From Bordetella parapertussis (lineage in GTDB: Bacteria > Bacteroidota > Bacteroidia > Chitinophagales > Chitinophagaceae): DNA of 64,000 bases. A model generated the notes under the pieces. The model worked only from the letters and a program-made list of their open reading frames with translations. It had not been told where the DNA came from and searched no databases. The stretch spans positions 120,614-184,613 of the forward strand of contig CALQJX020000004.1 of assembly GCA_943331005.2 (NCBI GenBank). Direction: 5' to 3'. The position numbers and the translations under genes are program-made. The stretch's first letter is position 1. Every line of letters begins with the position of its first letter. This document shows positions 61,426 through 64,000 of this stretch, piece after piece.

Positions 61426-62616
61426 ATGCGTAGATCTCCCCTATTTTTTATAACGGGTATAGTAGTATTACTTGCATCGGTAATGACCGGTTGTAAAAGG
61501 ACTACAGCCATCGACAATAATAATGTGATCCAGACCCCGTTCAGCCTGTTGTTCTGCGACACCTCGGGCGGGTTGTACAATACCAATGATGGCAGGAATT
61601 TCAATGGGGTGCTGTTTCCGCCGGATGGCAGGGGCTGCAGGGCTATTGCGGTATCCGGCAATAACATTCACTGGGCTAAGACGCACCTTTATTACAGCAA
61701 TAACAACGGTCGCAACTTCAACTATGCCTACGACTCTCTGTCTACCTTCCCTTCGCTGAACTGCGAAAAACAGGCTATCAACACCAACCAGAGTATGCTT
61801 ATCAACATACCATCGTGGGGCAACCGTATCTATTCTATATCTGAAGCTAATGACCCAAGCCGCAACTGGCTGGGTGTTATATACAGCGATAACTTCGGTA
61901 ACCCGGGTACATGGGCACTCGATGGTTTTTATGATACTGTGAATGTGGGTAAACTGCCTGTGAGGATGAAATCCTTTACGCAGCTGGCTGATGGTACATT
62001 GTGTGGTCTGGCTTATTCAGGTCCGGCAGATAATGACAATGTGCACCATCGCAACTTTGTGAAGAAAGCGAAAGACGAGTCAATATATGCGAACAGGTGG
62101 TATGAGGTAACGGGCAATCCCGACAATATCACTTACATATTTGCAGGTAACTCTGCAGGCACTCCGTTGCCGCCATATGGTTCTACCTATACAGATACCG
62201 GCTACTTCTATCTGGGTCATATGAACAACAGGCTGATAGCTGTTGATGCAAAATGCCGCTATGGTGCATGGTGCAGCGATGACCTTGGTAAGAACTGGAA
62301 GCCATACAATACAGGTCTTCCTGCCAATACTTCGCTGCTGTGTATAGAATCTCCATTTGAGGAGGTTTGTCTGGTAGGTACTGCAGGCAAGGGTTTGTAT
62401 ATTCTGAACGTACACACCAATGCATGGGAGCCTTGCAACAGAGGCCTGGCTGCAAATGTGACCGTGAGGAGCATAGCCGCTAAGAAGAACATTTATAAAA
62501 ATGGTACAGTACGTAAGTTCATCTATCTGGCTACCAATGCAGGTATCTATGAAAGTTCTGATGGTGGTCTCAACTGGACCCGTACTATTCAGGGTAACTT
62601 CGTAGGTGTGAACTAA
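61426..62616 (+). CDS. lipoprotein with BNR-type propeller
   Basis: A 396-aa lipoprotein from the ATG at 61426 (lipobox VMTGC). BNR-like motifs recur (LYYSNNNGRNFNYA, AWCSDDLGKNWKPY, IYESSDGGLNWTRT), giving a beta propeller of photosynthesis-factor/sialidase style. It resembles the BNR region of the giant protein at 32396 in design, without PKD, LamG or T9SS parts. Surface role inferred; no catalytic residues identified. Confidence 0.75.
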   Translation: MRRSPLFFITGIVVLLASVMTGCKRTTAIDNNNVIQTPFSLLFCDTSGGLYNTNDGRNFNGVLFPPDGRGCRAIAVSGNNIHWAKTHLYYSNNNGRNFNYAYDSLSTFPSLNCEKQAINTNQSMLINIPSWGNRIYSISEANDPSRNWLGVIYSDNFGNPGTWALDGFYDTVNVGKLPVRMKSFTQLADGTLCGLAYSGPADNDNVHHRNFVKKAKDESIYANRWYEVTGNPDNITYIFAGNSAGTPLPPYGSTYTDTGYFYLGHMNNRLIAVDAKCRYGAWCSDDLGKNWKPYNTGLPANTSLLCIESPFEEVCLVGTAGKGLYILNVHTNAWEPCNRGLAANVTVRSIAAKKNIYKNGTVRKFIYLATNAGIYESSDGGLNWTRTIQGNFVGVN

Positions 62617-62643
62617 TAATGATCTTGATACTTCAGTGATATA

Positions 62644-62676
62644 TTAAAAATGCCCGGCTGGTCCGGGCATTTTTAA
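62644..62676. terminator. bidirectional intrinsic terminator
   Basis: A 14-bp perfect stem (62644-62657 with 62663-62676) with A/T flanks between convergent genes serves both strands. Confidence 0.85.
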
Positions 62677-62687
62677 TGAGTGTATTA

Positions 62688-63074
62688 TCAGTCGCTGTTG
62701 TCGGTGAGGAAGTCCTCCAGATCGCGGCGTTGTTTTTTGGTAGGGTGGCCGCTTTTGCTGAGCCGCTTGCCGGTGAAGAAACTGGGCACCTGTAAGTTGG
62801 GCGCTATCTTATCTTCTTCGGGGGTAATGTCTACATAGTTCTTTATGGCTTCTTCGTAGCCCATGCGGGTATGCAGCAGCCCGGTAACCTCTATGGTCTT
62901 GCGGCCCAGCTGGGTGCGTATCTGGTACTGGTCTCCCAGGCTTACAGAACGTGATGGTTTTACCGAAGCACCGTTCATCTTCACCTTGCCGCTATCTATG
63001 GCGTCGGTGGCCTGTGAGCGGGTCTTGAAGAGGCGGATGGACCATAAGTATTTATCCAGACGTGGTTTTTCCAT
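62688..63074 (-). CDS. hslR: Hsp15-like S4 RNA-binding protein
   Basis: A 128-aa protein from the ATG at 63074 with an S4 domain: RLDKYLWSIRLFKTRSQATDA, GKVKMNGASVKPSRSVSLGD. The basic C-terminus (KRLSKSGHPTKKQRRDLEDF) is the usual Hsp15 tail. Hsp15 (HslR) binds free 50S subunits carrying a nascent chain and assists their recycling. Length is usual. Confidence 0.85.
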   Translation of the reverse strand: MEKPRLDKYLWSIRLFKTRSQATDAIDSGKVKMNGASVKPSRSVSLGDQYQIRTQLGRKTIEVTGLLHTRMGYEEAIKNYVDITPEEDKIAPNLQVPSFFTGKRLSKSGHPTKKQRRDLEDFLTDNSD

Positions 63075-63167
63075 GAGTAACAAAATTATAGATTAGCAAG
63101 GCACAAAACGCATAATAGTGCGGCGCATCAATAATTTTAACGGTAGTTGCCCGAAAGGGCAGGGGTA

Positions 63168-63196
63168 TGTTGTTAATTAAATTTTCCCTATATTTG
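63168..63196 (+). promoter_or_regulatory. Bacteroidota-type promoter
   Basis: TTG at 63168-63170 and TATATTTG at 63189-63196 are 18 bp apart, a good -33/-7 pair. The DUF4290 start lies about 135 bp further on; an 11-codon frame from 63209 lies in the leader. Confidence 0.5.
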
Positions 63197-63331
63197 CTTA
63201 TACTTATTATGGTTCTGCAGCGGTCTTCCCGTTGCGCCAGATAAACAAATAGCCCGGTGCCGTTTTCTGCAAATGGTTTCTTACCGGGAAAGATCTTTTC
63301 TAAAAGCATTATTGAATTTTTAAACAATCAG

Positions 63332-64000
63332 ATGGAATATAATACTACGCGCAGCAGGATGCTGATGCCCGAATATGGCCGTAATGTGCAGAAGATGGTG
63401 GAGTACCTGGTAACGGTAGATGACAGGGCCAAAAGACTGCAGCAGGCTGAAATAATAATAGAACTGATGGGGACACTGAACCCCCATCTGAAAACAATAG
63501 AAGACTACAAGCATAAATTGTGGGATCACCTCTTTCAGATGACCGAGTTCAAGCTGGATGTAGATGCCCCATACCCATGCCCTACGGCAGAGATGATCTT
63601 CAAGAAGCCGGAGGTGTTGCCTTATCCGCAGGTGAGCATCAAACACCGCCATCTGGGTCGCAATATGCAGGGGCTGCTGGACAAGGCTATGGCTGAGACC
63701 GATGTGGAGAAACGTCACGGACTGACACAGGCCATAGGCTACTACATGAAGCTGGCTTATGGTAACTGGCACAAAGAACCGGTGCATGACGACATGATAA
63801 AAAATGAGCTTGCCGAGATAACAGGCGGCACGCTGAAGTATGAGACCGGCGGCTACAGAGTGACCTTTGATACCAACCAGCAGGGTGGCAACAATAACAA
63901 CAATCGCAACTTTAAAGGCAACCAGGGCGGCAACCGCAACAACAACAATAATAACCGCAACTTCAAAGGTGCGCAGGGCGGCAACCGCAACAACAATAAC
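63332..64000 (+). CDS. DUF4290 family protein (cut by window end)
   Basis: At least 223 codons from the ATG at 63332, running off the window. It matches DUF4290 as I know it: MEYNTTRSRMLMPEYGRNVQ, QQAEIIIELMGTLNP, YKHKLWDHLFQMTEFKLDVD, LPYPQVSIKHRHLGRNMQ, QAIGYYMKLAYGNWHKE. The C-terminus turns into a low-complexity Asn/Gly/Arg/Lys-rich tail (NFKGNQGGNRNNNNNN), likely disordered and able to bind nucleic acid. Function unknown. Confidence 0.85.
   Translation, partial: MEYNTTRSRMLMPEYGRNVQKMVEYLVTVDDRAKRLQQAEIIIELMGTLNPHLKTIEDYKHKLWDHLFQMTEFKLDVDAPYPCPTAEMIFKKPEVLPYPQVSIKHRHLGRNMQGLLDKAMAETDVEKRHGLTQAIGYYMKLAYGNWHKEPVHDDMIKNELAEITGGTLKYETGGYRVTFDTNQQGGNNNNNRNFKGNQGGNRNNNNNNRNFKGAQGGNRNNNN

Noticed and set aside
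63052..63327. 91-codon leftward frame before DUF4290
   Set aside because: Overlaps hslR and the promoter region; no motif or start context.
1..64000. CRISPR arrays
   Set aside because: No array of short regularly spaced direct repeats with spacers was seen; the DAWGN repeat is a coding repeat and the 81-bp pair is only two copies.

Overview
The window looks like a Bacteroidota chromosome, most probably from a Chitinophagaceae-like environmental bacterium (inference). Support: seven exported proteins end in a type IX secretion (T9SS) sorting domain; -7 boxes follow the Bacteroidota TAnnTTTG pattern; and several families are typical of the phylum (DUF3127, DUF4836, DUF4290, DUF3871, Omp28-like, long-form IspG).

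Layout. (1) 1-1226 is the left chromosomal flank. Two small genes alternate with two copies of an 81-bp structured repeat. (2) 1227-26094 is an AT-rich integrative element of about 24.8 kb inserted in the 3' end of a CAU-anticodon tRNA gene. A 60-bp direct repeat marks its ends. The intact tRNA and the tyrosine integrase lie at the right end; the displaced tRNA 3' fragment lies at the left end, next to what was probably the tRNA's own terminator. (3) 26112-64000 is ordinary chromosome with higher GC and housekeeping genes (cysS, pcrA, asd, ispG, tRNA-His, an Hsp15-like gene) among T9SS cargo, lipoproteins, two-component-type sensors and a cytochrome c.

Inside the element, read from the integrase inwards: integrase; a relic of a second integrase; two divergent RepL-like replication genes, one interrupted by a frameshift at a run of ten A; a 515-aa protein with motifs resembling the palm of family A polymerases; then a leftward block with an unknown small protein, a RecA-like ATPase, DUF3871, a small protein, a RadC-like JAMM protein and an XRE regulator. 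This is followed by a long leftward cargo run of lipoproteins, small membrane proteins, two TPR proteins and a secreted protein of 21-residue DAWGN/RGNT repeats. At the far left is a compact VWA - Cys4 protein - DUF6717-like cluster. No relaxase, coupling protein, type IV secretion or capsid gene was recognised, so the element looks like an integrating, possibly self-replicating, non-conjugative element.

The most interesting candidates are the polymerase-like / RecA-like / RepL-like replication set, the VWA-Cys4 cluster, the repeat-bracketed small genes at the left edge, and the frameshifted RepL-like gene. All assignments come from reading the sequence and from remembered family motifs; no searches were run.
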